Part shown: one piece after another, positions 1-12,239 of the stretch
Numbering within the stretch: position 1 is the stretch's first letter
Layout of the letters: each line of letters starts with the position of its first letter
Origin: Desmodus rotundus
Taxonomy: Eukaryota > Chordata > Mammalia > Chiroptera > Phyllostomidae
DNA length: 64,000 nt
Direction of reading: 5' to 3'
NCBI RefSeq assembly: GCF_022682495.2
Contig: NC_071387.1
Coordinates: 199,060,143-199,124,142 of the forward strand
Made by a program: the position numbers and the translations under genes
Notes under the pieces: model-generated
Database searches by the model: none
Told to the model about the DNA's origin: nothing
What the model saw: the letters and a program-made list of their open reading frames with translations, nothing else

Positions 1-541
1 AACTCCGCTGACAAAAGAAACTGGGTCGTCCAAACAGGCTGGACGTGAGGCACAGGCTGAGACTAAAAGAAGTAACTAAAGATTTTGTCCCTAACCCGAT
101 CACCATCAACCCAGCAGTTTTGACTTCCTTGCCCCATGTTCCAGCTGTTTTACATTCAAGAAAACACATTAAATTGCTTGTGTGTGAAGAATTCAACTTC
201 AACGAAGTCACTGGGAAAAACTTTGAAGAGCATTTATTGGCCGAGCCTGGCAAAACCATCCTCCCACTCTTCTGTCAGATCCCTCCAACCAAAAATCTTC
301 TAAAGCAACGCTTTAGCTTGACCACCGACATCTCCCTATAAACTAATGGGATGCTTGGCATGGGAGGTTGTTTATTTAGGTGTGTGAGGGTTCTGGCTGT
401 TAACTTGGGGAGAAAAGTTATTTCTCCACCTCCCTTCAGAGACCATCCGAGTACTTGTTGGATGGAATAAACACTCACCACACACAAAAGAGGGGCCGGC
501 CCAGAATTCTGCAAAACTGAGCAGGTGAGCTGTCTCTGCCA
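1..541. other. Unique sequence, no gene seen
   Basis: No recognisable repeat, exon or RNA gene. The open frame at 45-341 (98 codons, +) has no motif I recognise and I treat it as chance. Confidence 0.5.
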
Positions 542-683
542 CTTCCTCCCACCTCTGCTGGCTGTGCGCCCCATCCCCTCCCCTCAGCTTTCCCATCACT
601 AAATCTAGGTATCTTCCTCCCACCTCTGCTGGCTGTGTGCCCCATCCCCTCCCCTCAGCTTTCCCATCACTAAATCCAGGTAT
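542..683. repeat. 71-bp tandem duplication (two copies)
   Basis: Copy 1 is 542-612 and copy 2 is 613-683, head to tail with no spacer. They differ at about two positions (a c/t in the gctgtg(c/t)gcc stretch and a t/c near the end). The unit is pyrimidine-rich (cctcccacctctgctgg, cccctcccctcagc). The near identity implies a recent duplication, or an assembly duplication. Confidence 0.92.
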
Positions 684-1028
684 TTATGCTGGGTTCTTTT
701 TTGCCGGGATTTTGTTTCTAATTGTCAACTAACACCCTTTCTTTCTCTCTTTCCTCTACCCAGCTATCCTTTCAAGCAGGTGTTCCCAGGAATAATAAAC
801 TGATAAGTATTCCCAGGGACATTTACATTTTAATTGGCACTTAAGAGTGTTGAAAGGTCGTCAGAAAGTAAAGAAACCCAAGGGACGGAACTTGAAGTTC
901 CGTGATGGGTCTGAGAGAGGTCTGAGAGAGGCTGACACCAGTGAACCCCTGAAAGTGACCTGCTTCCCCTACATGCAAGGCTGATCTGAGAGGAGACAAT
1001 TACTTCCTTAGAGAATAGTAAGAGAGGA
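684..1028. other. Unique sequence, no gene seen
   Basis: Nothing recognisable apart from a short doubled 11-mer (tctgagagagg) at about 910-931. Confidence 0.4.
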
Positions 1029-1312
1029 AATTATATATATTTTTTAATATATAAAAAAGTGTATCTTTACATAAAATCTACCCATGCTATATATATTAAA
1101 CACATATATGTATACATATCTACACATATTTATATGCATCCACATACATGTAGTTATGCACACATACATAGTATATAGAATACAGGGTGTGTATTACATA
1201 TGTTATAGATAACGGATAGCACGTATAATATACACATGTGTAGTGGTATGTGCTATATGTATACGATATACATACACATGGTAGATAAAGTGTATATATA
1301 AATTTCATGTAC
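1029..1312. repeat. TA/CA-rich low-complexity block
   Basis: Degenerate alternating purine-pyrimidine sequence dominated by TATA, ACACATA and GTATAT words, consistent with an old decayed (TA)n/(CA)n microsatellite. Tyrosine-rich open frames on the minus strand are products of the repeat. Confidence 0.8.
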
Positions 1313-4300
1313 ACCCAGTCCCGGTAAGATTTTTAACAATATTTAAGGAATTTTCTCTGTAGATCATACAACATACAAATGTTCCCATAATCGCATCTTG
1401 GCCAGCTGCAGAGTGATGCTGCCTAATGAATTAAGGGTGTTTTCTGCACTAACAGCTCATTTCCAATAAGAATTTCCCAGAGTAGCGTAGTTAGGCAGCC
1501 AGGTGATTTCCAGAGAACGGGTTCTTAAATTCCCACGAATACAGTTCATAAGGCTGAGTTGCCAAAAACAGCAAGACTCCATGCCTCCCACCCTTTTCTT
1601 TACCCTGCAGAGTGCAGGCTACCCCACAAGGCACAGACCCAGACCAAACGCCCCAGGGATAATCCCAACATGGACATCTTCAGATGGTCTAAATCAAGTG
1701 AAGTCACTGCCTGGCTGTGGGAAGACACGGGATGTGTGAGCGTTGGAAGGGATGACAGCAAGTAGGAAGCAGGTACAGTGAGTTGGGAGGGGTGAAGGTA
1801 CAATGTGAAGAGGACCGTCTATCAGGCACTTTAGAGACCAGAAAAACAAGGGTGGAATTCAAATTCTTCATGTGCAACTATCACAAACATCACAGTCTGT
1901 GTTTTCTAAAAGCTTGAATGTGGAGCCTCTGGGCCAAAACATCTGTGGAAGTGAAAAGAAAGACCAGTGACTCTGACTTTATAGTTGCCAGCATCTCCAA
2001 CCCTCCTCCCCCCTCCTCAGCAGGAGCAATGAGCAAGACATTAAAAAGGTGTGTAGGCTGTCAGGAAATCGATTTTTTTTTTTTCTTTTTTACTCTGCTG
2101 TAAAAGCTACTATGAGCTGGAACAAAAAGCAAATGCTTTCCTCATAAACAGATCTGGGTGGAACTTGTACATTGTTTTAACATGCATGGAGGGATAGCCT
2201 TGTCTCTCCAAGGGGAAAGGGAAAGCAGTTTGTCTACAACGAGTTTGTTTCCGTGCCCCCTTTCCTTCCAGAGCCCGTCGGAATCGCACTGAGGACTAGA
2301 AAACCTCGCAGTGGGAAAGGAACACACACTTACAGGACCAAAGTGCAGTGAAGAAACACGGAAGCTTGGACTGAGACCTGAGCTCTGTGGAACGGGGACA
2401 AAGCTGGGAGGGGCCAATCGGTTCAGAGTAAATGGGGCTACACTTAGTGCTGTTTTTCCATCCATCCCACAGACAGGCACAGTCACCAGGACAGAAACGG
2501 TCATTCATTACTCGACTGGGAAAAGAGAGGCAAAGCTTGGAGACACGGCCAGACTTGAGAATCAGGTGTCTTTTAATCTAGTGCCGACGGCAGATGGTAA
2601 AGTGATTACTATTAAGTAGTTACATAATTTTTTACTTAAAGTAAAAGGTCACGCCTCATTCTGTTATTCTGCCAGGAACAGAACTGTCAGAAAATGCCAT
2701 TTCTCTTAGAAAAGACAAAAGGGCCAGATGTAATTATAAAGAGTTGTATAATGTAAATTCTGGATTCAAATTTTGCATTTTGCAACTCCGTATTATCCTC
2801 CAAACCCACTATAAAGCTGATAGGTTTTGAAGGACAAAAGTTTAATATAAGGGAACAGTAATTAAATCTAAGCAGCATATCCCAAAGGGGTTTTGCAAAC
2901 ATGAAAGTCATCATTTCCAATTCATATGGTACCATTTACAGTTAATTCAATGGTAATTTTGTTGTTGTTTTTTGGAGTCCCTGTGAGGTCAAATGGCATG
3001 GAATGAAAAGCGAGGGAGCAGTTACATTGGCTTGCTATAATTTGGTTTATTACTTTACCCTTAGAATGGAAATTGGATATAAAGAGGCTCTTACCTGGAG
3101 ATTTTCTGGGCAGGCAAAATTTATGATTGCCGTACCCTTTTAGCGATGTTTTTGTGTTTTGGGGGAACCAAGCAACGTCTGGAAGAAATGTGAATTATGG
3201 GGAAAGGACCCCCAAGGGACATTTAGCGCTATGATGCGCATGGTTATTAGGACTTAGGTTTATGTCCAAAATGCAAGGGCTAACAGTTGTTCTGTTAGGG
3301 GCTCTTGCTGCTCTTCTGCATTGGATGGGTGGCACTTGATCAGGACTCCTGCTGCCTCTGTTTTATTTTTTATTTTTTTGGAAGAAGAAAAAAATTATTG
3401 ACCATCATGTGTGAAGTAGTTCAACAATAGAAAGAAAAAGTACCCAGAGGGTCAAGAAACAGGTATGTTTGTTCTATCTATTCTTCAGTCAATAAGAAAT
3501 AGGGAAAAGCCAAGACTATTACTGCTAATATTCTGAGAATAATGATCACTTTATTAATTTTAACTACCTGGCATAACATTATACTCCCAATACTGAACTT
3601 ACTAAGGCAGGAAAACAAACTTTCTCCAACAAACCCAGGCCGTGGTAACCTCTCTTCCATCTTAACTTCTCTAATACCTGCCATTACACAATAGTCATCA
3701 AGCACATACAAAGGCCACCATCTTTATGTCACTCACCTGTACAAAGATAGCACAAGACATATCTGTGAGACCATCAACTTCAAAGTTTCCAAAAGGGAAG
3801 GAAGGGTAGAGCGTCCTCTACCCTTGGATGCCTGAAAATCTCACAGGGAAGGCTCCTGTGCCCTCCGCCCAGCACCACCCCCCACCACGAGGGTGACAAG
3901 AGCAGAGCTCAGGGTGACAATGCTTTGTCCAGTTCTTCCCTTCCTCTCCAAAACTCCTTCCCTGTGCCACTGCAGAGGGTCTCTTACACGGCCTGGAAAT
4001 AGGATGAGGACGCTGTTTGGCCTGTGGGCATCTCCTTCTCAAAAGTCTCTATCTCTCTTCAGTTGGGACCTTTGCAAATTAGAAACTACAAGTTTGGCAT
4101 GTGATATCTACAACACTGAAGTCACAGGAGGCTAAGGCATAACTGCCTAATGGGGTATAATTACCCACTGAACTGGGGGGATAGAAAGAGGGGTTGTCAT
4201 TGAACTTCACATTTCACCATGACACAGATAGTTGTATACTCACTGTCAACTCAATGCCCCAGACATGGTAAATGCCCAAGAAAGGTCTGGGGCTCATGAT

Positions 4301-4515
4301 TAATAAAGGCATTTCAGACATTTTATATTAAAGCAGATACTAAGAGTTGTGATTATCCATCTTTCCCAACAAGATACTACTGAACAGCAGAGATGCATGC
4401 ATGGTTTCCACAGCAAGGGAGATAGTCCTTCAAAGACTTGTGTTTTATTTTAAGAATTCGTACATCCCCGTGGCTGCTTTGTAACTACCAACCGGTCAAT
4501 AATATTCTAATAACT
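1313..4515. other. Mostly unique sequence, no gene seen
   Basis: No recognisable gene. It holds a short poly-T run at about 2073-2090 and an A/T-rich run at about 3361-3395. Open frames (for example 2142-2504 minus and 2311-2619 plus) overlap antiparallel and carry no recognised motif. Confidence 0.45.
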
Positions 4516-4519
4516 ATAT

Positions 4520-4655
4520 AGGGTGTCAGGTGGGTAGCTGACATATCGGAGGATCACTGTGTAAAGTATATGATTGTCTAACTGTTATGCTGATACCTGA
4601 AACTAATACAGAATCACATTGAATGTAAACTGTAATGAAAAACTGAAAGATAAAA
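4520..4655 (+). mobile_element. L1 3' end fragment, sense
   Basis: The stretch resembles the 3' terminus of eutherian L1 elements: a ggatcactgtgtaaagtat segment, then acctgaaactaatacaga, then tgtaaactgtaatgaaaaac leading into an A-rich tail. It is 5' truncated. Subfamily not assigned. Confidence 0.6.
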
Positions 4656-4892
4656 TAGTAATGCACATACACCCCAGCTTGACCTTGGTAATAACCAGCG
4701 ATATCAATGGCTCAGAGTAGCTATTCTACCAAATACCCTAGCTGAGATTTGACTGTATTTCCAAATTGAATCTCCATCTGTATGCAAAAACCACTAGACA
4801 TCCTAGGGTGTGAAAGAGGGATCCTCTCCCTCTCTCGTTACCGCTGCAAGACAAGCCATCTCTTGGTACCTTTAATATATCAAGTCCCAATG

Positions 4893-5182
4893 CTCTAACC
4901 CAGCGACTTTCAACTCGTGTGCTGCATGAGGCATGCTCACGAGAAATTTGAAAACATGCAATACCTGACTTTTTGGTCAGGGGCACTGACCTCTTTTCTC
5001 CCAGATTGTCAAATGTAAAAAATCACAACAGCCAACACAATAGCCATCTGGTGTGAATGAATCAAAATTATACCTATATTTTTGCCATACAGGCAAAAAA
5101 CATATTTTTTGGAGTCCCGCAGAATTTTAGAAATTAGTTTGTGTGCCGAGAGATGAAGAAGTTGGAACCTGCTGCTCTAACC
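4893..5182 (+). mobile_element. Complete hAT-superfamily MITE with 8-bp target duplication
   Basis: The element is 4901-5174 (274 bp). It is flanked on both sides by the identical octamer ctctaacc (4893-4900 and 5175-5182), the length expected for hAT transposases and of the central-TA type common for Charlie-like elements. The termini are imperfect inverted repeats beginning CAGC (left cagcgactttcaact, right end read inward cagcaggttccaact). It has no coding capacity, so it is non-autonomous. About 90 bp of its left interior (4942-5035) is closely similar to 63288-63377, showing the two are one family. Confidence 0.9.
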
Positions 5183-7589
5183 CTTGTTCCTATTCCCCCC
5201 AACCTGACAGAGACACCGAACTACATGCAGAATTATTTGATCTGGGCAGAAAAATATTTACCAGCCCCCAAAAGAAACAAATTAGCCTGCCCTTCAAAAA
5301 ATATAAAAATGATTGAAAACAACAGTGACTTTATGCTAGGCAGAGGGAAAATATCTGTCTGAGATCAAGCTATTTCTATAGAACTTGGGTCAACTTTCTA
5401 AGTCTAAATGCAGCTCACCATTATAAAAATCCTTTTCTGCATCCATAGAAATTGACCTTCACTACTCACCTGGAGCCAATGGAAAACATGTGGTAAATGG
5501 ATGAAAGAACCGACGATTTCTTGCCAGCCACATGGTAGACACTCATAAATACTTTCTGTTAAAGGACTGTTTTATTTTTAGGTATCCCTCCATGGAGTGA
5601 TACATACAATAGAGGACAAAATTGTTTTCTTTTAAGTTAAAAAGGAACCAAAAACCAGGAAATTTTGGTGCTTTTATAAAGAAATTTGCATAGAAAAAAA
5701 ATTGGGGAATAGAAACCTTTTGTTGATTTATACCATTTTCTGATTTAATCAGAGGCAGCATGGTCTCATGGTTAGAACATATTTTGAAACACCTAAATTT
5801 ATTAGGCTTTATCACCTTGGGGATCACTATGTCCTTGAGGACCCCTTTTGTGGGCTTCTGAAAAGGAGAGCAAAAAAATTTAAATGTGTGCCAATCTTTG
5901 TCATTTTTATCTTTAATTAGATCCCAAAACATGCATAATGACTGTTTTTATAGGCAAAACACCACCAATGTTCTCACTAAATGACTCAGAATGATAGGAT
6001 ACATTTCTTCATTTCCTAAACTGAAGAAGTTTCTCTCACATATGCATTACTACCTTTCAGATATAAGAAGATGCTATTACATTTAATAAAATACACATGA
6101 ACTAAAAAGCTTTATGTTCACTACATAGCTACTTTCCATATGGATTTTCTTAAATAAAAGATAGTAAAAATAAAAATAGTACTGTGCTGGGGGTAGAGGG
6201 ATGGCATAACTTTTTGACATTTAATAATGGTCCTTGTACTCAAAAAGATCTTAGATTAGTGCCACGTGACTAGCACAACTTGGACACAGCTTCTGTGGGT
6301 GCTGTGACATCATGCACGATGTCGGCTCCCTGCTTTAATTAACAACCAGCAGGTGAATAAGACGGCCAGGAGAATTTGAAAATGCTTTAACCCAAGCAAA
6401 CATCAAAAAAAATTACATTTATAAGAATGCTACCCGCTTCTCTTTTTAAGTAATTATATGAGCTGTGAGATGCTGGAGCAGACTAGTAAAGGAGACTGTG
6501 ACACAATCTCTTCCACTGGCGATTTATTAGGAGAAAAAGTGAGAGACGAGGTTAGGCGGAGCCCTGGGCAGTCATGCCTGGTGATTCTGAATGTGCTAGA
6601 TGGTGTTTTAAGGTCACTTACAGCCAAAGGTGAATAAAAACATAAGTCATCCCTTATGCCTAATGGCCTGCTAGTTTCATACTTAACATGGAAACTTTAT
6701 TACATTACAGTGAGAAGTTCGAGTAAAGATTTTAATGAGAAACTTTTAATTTCTGAAAAAAATGACGTGTTTCACTCCAGTAGTTCCAGAGTGGAGAAAA
6801 TATTGGCATGAAAATTGTAAGAACTGATTATTCAAAGCAAGCGGGGCCATCAAAGCCCTTCTGAAGAGAAGGTTCAGTTTTGGTAGGGTAAAACTTATTT
6901 GGGGGATGCAATAGCTTCACAGGGAAGAGATTGTAGTCATTAAAAAGCAGTAACAAACAAAATTAAAAACTGGATTCTCCTCCTTCACACCTTGTGTACA
7001 TTAAAGCTGTTTACAAATGTTGAGACATGGGGAAAGTATTCGAGCCACAAGAAAGTACCCCAGGTTTTCCTATTTAAGTCCATGTATTTCACGAGATCAG
7101 TCATTTCTCATTTGCAAAAGCCAATGAGACAATAGCCATTCATACAGGTGCTATAGTTAATGTCACCCTTTGAACTGGCTGTCCCTCACCCTCATTGCGG
7201 TGGGGTGAGAGCCCAGCCCTCTTTGGTCGGAGACAGAAGAGATTAGTGTCCACAGGTCAGCTTTCTCTCCTAAAGCAAATGAGAACAGTCTTTTGTAGTA
7301 AGTGAGCTCAGTGAGAGGAACACATGGCTATACTGAAAACACGTAAATGGATATGAAAACGTGAAAACACGAGTCATTGCTTTCCTAGCAGCGTGTAGAG
7401 AAGAAGTTGCCCCCCCAGCCAACAAAATGTTTGACGTCTTCTACCAGCATGAAATCAAAGTAATGCTTAACAACACTGAGTTCTACTAATTTTTTCTTTT
7501 CTGAGCAATAAAATATTCAGAAAAGGTGGAAGAGATGGACAGGGGAGAGTAGCATGCTATTCCCTTGCTAAGAGATTCGTAAAAGAACA
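5183..7589. other. Repeat-poor sequence, no gene seen
   Basis: A short L2-like scrap may lie at 5531-5566 (ggtagacactcataaatac). From about 5950 to 7180 I recognise no repeat, and the base composition is even with several TAATTA-like words. No exon or RNA gene seen. The 129-codon minus frame at 5543-5932 has no motif. Confidence 0.45.
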
Positions 7590-7775
7590 TACTATGTTTC
7601 AGGCACCGCACTAAACTATCACATGTTATTTCATTTAATCCCCACTCTAGTACTATCATATAGGTACCACTACTATCCAAATTTTACAGATAAAGAAACT
7701 GAGGCTGATAGAGAACATGCTCAAGGTCCGGGCGCAAAGAAAAAGCATAGCTTTGTCTGCTTCTGAAACCTGTGC
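7590..7775 (-). mobile_element. MIR SINE, antisense
   Basis: The order of words is that of a reversed MIR: a caggcaccgcactaa segment, ttatttcatttaatcccc, the attttacagataaagaaactgaggc core, and a diverged ctcaaggtc segment. Strongly diverged. Confidence 0.75.
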
Positions 7776-9864
7776 ATTTCAGCATTACTCAACCCTGCTG
7801 CTAGGGGCTTGTCAGTGCTTCTTTGTCAGCAGTGTCCCTGGAGCTTAAATGTCGTTCTCAGGTCCAGTGTACTCTTGTGATTGCTTTTAAGGGCACAGAA
7901 CATAAAAGGCATACCTAAACAGAATATGTCAAATGGGACAATGAGAAAACTTAAGTACATAATTAACACTCTTCTCTTCATGTCCCTTATCCCTGTATGA
8001 AGGTCAAGAAAACAAGAGTTTTTATCTTTTCTTGCCATATATTTTTTTGTTGACAGACTCTTTGAGCTATAATCCTTGTCATTATTATTCTGACTTCATC
8101 ACTTAACACAGTGTCTGGCATGTTGAGTGAGTGAATATTTATCCATCTGTCTGAGCTGAAATGAAGCCCCGGCCTACAGATACTTGGAAACTTTCTGAAT
8201 GACATCCACCACATATCATCATAGAGTTTCGGTGGAAAGCCAGGCAACATCAGGTCAACCTTGCACAGTATTGCTTCTTTCCTGTATTTCTCATCAAATA
8301 TATAACAGGACAGGGCTAGCACCTTGAAACAGCAGGAATAATCTCTTTTTCAACTATGTAGACTCTTAAGTAAAATGGGAGAAAAGCAAAGATGAGTTGC
8401 CTCTCTAACTTTTATTGTCATGCTTCTCTGATGTGAAGTTGAGATCGAAAATCCTTAGCCACCTGGGAAGTGGATATCGAGTTTACCTTGAACTAAGGAG
8501 TGTTCTGTGGTTATGTGAAGCCTGTGATGGGGCCCTGCTGCCGTCAAGCTTCCATTAATACACACCAAGCATCAGTTTAACTTTCTGGCTGCTCACATCA
8601 TAACCCAGGTTTACTTTTATTTTATTTTATTTTTTTGGCCCTAGGTAAAAAGAAGGGGAAAATCCCATAAAACATATAATTTGGGAACATTCGCATTATA
8701 TAAAGACTGGAGGCCAGGATACAAGAGAGACTTGATTATATATTTTTAAAAAGCTTAAACAAGTGAGTTTATCCACATGTAAACAAAAATGTGAGCAAAG
8801 TAGCCATGCCCTCATTTCAAACTGCCGGTGCACGTGACAACGGGCAGGGGGAGGGTGGTGGGAATACTACAAGTACGTGTTTCCACCAACGTGGATAGTC
8901 TTTAGGACCCTATTCACAAGCCATTAAAGACAGTTGTTAGCACTGGGTACCAAGTGAGGCCCTAGCCAGGGCCTGGCAGTAGAATGAGTCTAACAGTTAA
9001 TAAAGTACACAGTGAGAGCAGGATATGAATTTATGCCCCCTGAGAATTACTGTACTCGAAAATGACCAGTTCGGCACAGCAGGTTTGGGCCACCTCTCGG
9101 GACACAGACTAGCTTGAAGCAGCAAGGACAACATGCCACCTTCCAGGTAACTGACAGAAATGAAGTCCTTTCTTCAGAAAGCAGAAGGACCTTTAAAACC
9201 CCTGTAGTTTCAGGTTGTCACATAAAATGCATGAAGTAAACAGGCCCCAAAGAACAATAAGGATGAGAAACATGAATGAGAAAAATCATAAACTTCTTCC
9301 TGTCTTCTTTAATGTGCCCGGAGGTAAGAGGGAAGTCAACCCCACAAGTTTTTATATTTCCTTGAAGTGTATTTACTTTTGGGTGGATTCTGTCAGGTAC
9401 AATCCCTAAGAATTCTTAAAATCCAGGGCTGTTCATGAAAAGGTAAAAATAACAAATGTTTCTGATGCCAATTAGGGCTGCAATTCAGAGCTACTCTTAC
9501 CTGATGTCTTGGAGAGCTGAAAGCAGATGACCTGACAAGCATCACCTAACCCCTGAAGTTAGGTATTTCCCCATCAGCTGATGAGCACACACTGATTCCA
9601 CCTTGAGGCCCACGCTGTGCTGGGCGCCATGGGGACTGGAGGAGCAATTGCATGCATTCTGTGTGGTCTCTGTCCTCAAATAACTTCCAGTAGTTGGAAA
9701 TATACCAGTAATGAACACAAAACAATTTGGTAGCAAAGTTAGACGGTGAATAATTAAGTCCCCCCAAAAAAACGAGTGCAAAATAAGGAATGTAAAATTT
9801 CCGAGGAAGCCAATTAGGGCCTGGGTCAAGGAACTATTTTGTTAGAATAAAAACAACAAAAATC
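7776..9864. other. Mostly unique sequence, no gene seen
   Basis: A possible L2 scrap is at about 8100-8150 (acagtgtctggcatgttgag). There is an A/T pentamer run at 8613-8637 (ttttattttattttattttt). Otherwise nothing recognisable. Confidence 0.4.
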
Positions 9865-10010
9865 AGAGTTATACCTTATTGAGCATCTATTGGATGCTGA
9901 GCCCTATTCTGAGCACATTTGTATCCATTCACTGAACCCTCCCACCACAAGCACGGGAATACAGTTATTCCTACCCGCATACGAAGAGACTGAGATGCAT
10001 AGAGGCTGTC
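9865..10010 (-). mobile_element. MIR-like SINE, antisense
   Basis: Begins ttattgagcatctattgga, followed by gagcacattt, a cctacc segment and gagactgagatgcatagag, the order of a reversed MIR. Diverged and 3' truncated. Confidence 0.6.
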
Positions 10011-10554
10011 CTGGATGGTAGTACCACTCTGTCAGTCATTTCAGTGAGTCTCTTTTGGAATCTCTTCTGTTCTCATCATCTGCTATTTGTCCATGCTTGT
10101 ACCAGTATCACACTGTTAGAGTTTTTATAACTTTGTTCAAGTTTATACATCTAAAAAGCATGAAACCCAGGATTAAAAAAAAAAAGGCAGGCTATAGAAT
10201 CTCCTCTATGAATAGCTTTCATATGTGGAATTTGAGAAAAGGGAGAATTTGAAAAGATAAAGGGAAAGAGAGAACACCTGATGAGCAGAGTGTGTTTCTC
10301 CCAAGGAATCCTGGGATTAATCGGCCCTGCCTCCTTTCACTTTTATAGCCATCACTTGTAACCTTGAACCAATTTCTCTCTACTCTGAACCCCTAAGGAA
10401 TAGAAAAGTGTCCTAATTTTCAGAATCTTTCCTGAATATAGGTTATTGCCTTCAAATTATGAGGAACATATTGAATCTAGAATTCTATACCTGAATGTAA
10501 GCCTAGAATATATTTCCAGACATACATGTGTTTTCAAAATTTTTACTTTGTGTG

Positions 10555-11205
10555 TTCCTTCTCAGAAGGCTGGTGGAGGATGTAATCCAGCAAACCAAAA
10601 GGCAAATCAAGAAGAAGGATAACATGGGCATGGGAAACTGGAACACAAACATAGTGGAGGTGTTCTGTGGGGACAGTTGAGCGTGGTGGGGCTAGAGGAC
10701 ACCCAGGTCAGGATGGGGCCAGCAGGACCAAGGAGCCCTATCTCCAAGAAACACAGACTTCGGATCTATTATCATTTGACTACTAAGACTTCAGTGATGA
10801 ACTTGGATGATAATGGTTACAAGGGTAAATTCAAAATAAGTAGGTAGAAACAAAAAAGGGCATTTATTAATTCCAGGAAAAACAAAAAGTTGTACAATGA
10901 GGCAAAAAACATACTCCTTGACTCAATAATGAATAATCTTTACATGCACAGAGTAAGCACTAAATATGCTGTCACTGAAAAAAAATAAGAGTCCTCATCT
11001 TTTTCATATTCATAGAAGGCTGCATGGAATATTTATAATTAAGAAGTAGCAATATAAACATGTTACTTAGAAATGTGAATGTAAATATTAGGAACATCTA
11101 GAAGACTGGAAAATAGTTGCCACTTAGGAAGCAGGAACCAGAGGTGAAGAAAGGCCTAGCAGGAAACTACTGATTTTAATTATAAGCCTTATAGAATTAT
11201 TTCCA
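10555..11205 (+). mobile_element. Old L1 (L1M-type) 3' UTR, sense
   Basis: Matches, from memory, the long 3' UTR of ancient L1M elements: a ggaggatgt...aaaccaaaaggcaaatc start, a block ending in agtgatgaacttggatgataa, a cttgactcaataatgaataatc block, and a ttgccacttaggaagcaggaacc...gaggtgaag end. Diverged, with no open frame. Confidence 0.6.
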
Positions 11206-11322
11206 CCTTTGTTTTTGTTAATTTTATTTTTCAATTACAATTGACATTCAATATTATTATATATGAGTTTCAGGTATACAGCATAGCGGTCAGAGAATTA
11301 TTTCATCTTTAAAATGATGCAT
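11206..11322 (-). mobile_element. L1 3' end fragment, antisense
   Basis: Starts with a T-rich run, then caattacaattgacattcaa and gagtttcaggtatacagc, which read backwards are the terminal words of a eutherian L1 (gctgtatacctgaaactc...tcaattgtaattg). It interrupts older L1 sequence on both sides and has opposite orientation, so it inserted later. Confidence 0.65.
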
Positions 11323-11344
11323 TTGATCTATAATTTCATAATCA

Positions 11345-11700
11345 GTTTGATAAAAGTTAATTTAGAAAATATAAAAACAAAGGCAAGATTAGCCTCCATG
11401 AAACAAAACAGAGAATTAGGCACAAATAGAGTATAAAAAGTGTGTCATCGAAATAAAAACAGTCAATAAAAGGGCTAATTAGTAGAAACAGTACAACTGT
11501 AAAGAAATTTAGAGTATTAAAAACATAAAATAAATAAATTTACCAGAATGAAGCACAGAGATTTGAAGAAAGAAAAGTCAAAGTGAACAGATATAAGGAG
11601 AGAAGGAAAAGCTCCAACATGCACCCGAAAGGAGTTTCGGAAATATAAAATCTAGTTAATGAAGGAGAGGCAGAAATATCAAAAATAGAGAATGAAGGGG
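11345..11700 (+). mobile_element. Possible L1M 5'-region fragment
   Basis: A-rich sequence including gctccaacatgcacccgaaa and a ggagtttcgg word that resembles the catacatctaataggagt...ccagaagg module of old L1M elements. Family assignment is tentative. Confidence 0.35.
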
Positions 11701-11865
11701 AGGCAGCAGAACCACAGCATCAGGTGCGTTTTCAAATTCCAGGCTCCACACTAGATCTACTGTATGACAATCTCCGTTCTTGGAACCAAAGCATCTGCCT
11801 GGTTCTAGAGTTTTGTAAGTGATTCTAGTGAACAGTTAATAATTCTAGTGAATAATTAAGAAACA
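11700..11865 (+). mobile_element. Possible MER5-like hAT fragment
   Basis: Words accacagcatcaggtgcg, then ttcaaattccaggctccaca, then gcatctgcctggttctag and agtgattctag follow the order of MER5A. Highly diverged. Confidence 0.35.
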
Positions 11866-11904
11866 CTGCTTAAAATCGTGTTGAATGATCCAGCTTTCTA
11901 TAAT

Positions 11905-12075
11905 GAAAAAGCACTGGACTAGGAGTTAAGAATCTGAGCTAGAAGTCCCACTCTTGACCACACATTGGCATATGACCTTGAACAAGGCCCTGCTAATTCT
12001 CTGGGAGCTTTAGTTTCATCATCTAAAGCGCAGGGAACAACACACCTCCTATTTCACAAGCTTAGGAGGAACAAA
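11905..12075 (+). mobile_element. MIR SINE, sense
   Basis: Contains the MIR order aagcactggactaggagtt, tctgagctagaagtccc, a tatgaccttgaacaaggccc segment and gctttagtttcatcatctaa. The next MIR follows within a few bases in the opposite orientation. Confidence 0.75.
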
Positions 12076-12084
12076 TACATTCCT

Positions 12085-12235
12085 ACTCGTAATGCCACCA
12101 GAGCTGTGTTAAATGCTTGCTGCACAATCTCCTTGGAAATTCACAACTCTACAAGGTACGTACTTTTATCTGCGTCATTTTATAAATGAAGAAGTAGAGG
12201 CCTGATGCTTTTAATAACTTGCATATGAAAATTAC
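12085..12235 (-). mobile_element. MIR SINE, antisense
   Basis: Reversed MIR words: gctgtgttaaatgcttgctg, tacaaggtacgtacttttat, cattttataaatgaagaagt then agaggcc and aataacttgcatatg. Forms a tail-to-tail pair with the sense MIR just upstream. Confidence 0.7.
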
Positions 12236-12239
12236 GAAT

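Noticed and set aside
1120..1314. Tyr/Cys-rich 64-codon frame
   Set aside because: Product of TA/CA low-complexity sequence.
7186..7211. Small hairpin (ctcaccc/ggggtgag) as a structured RNA
   Set aside because: Too short and unsupported by any other signal.
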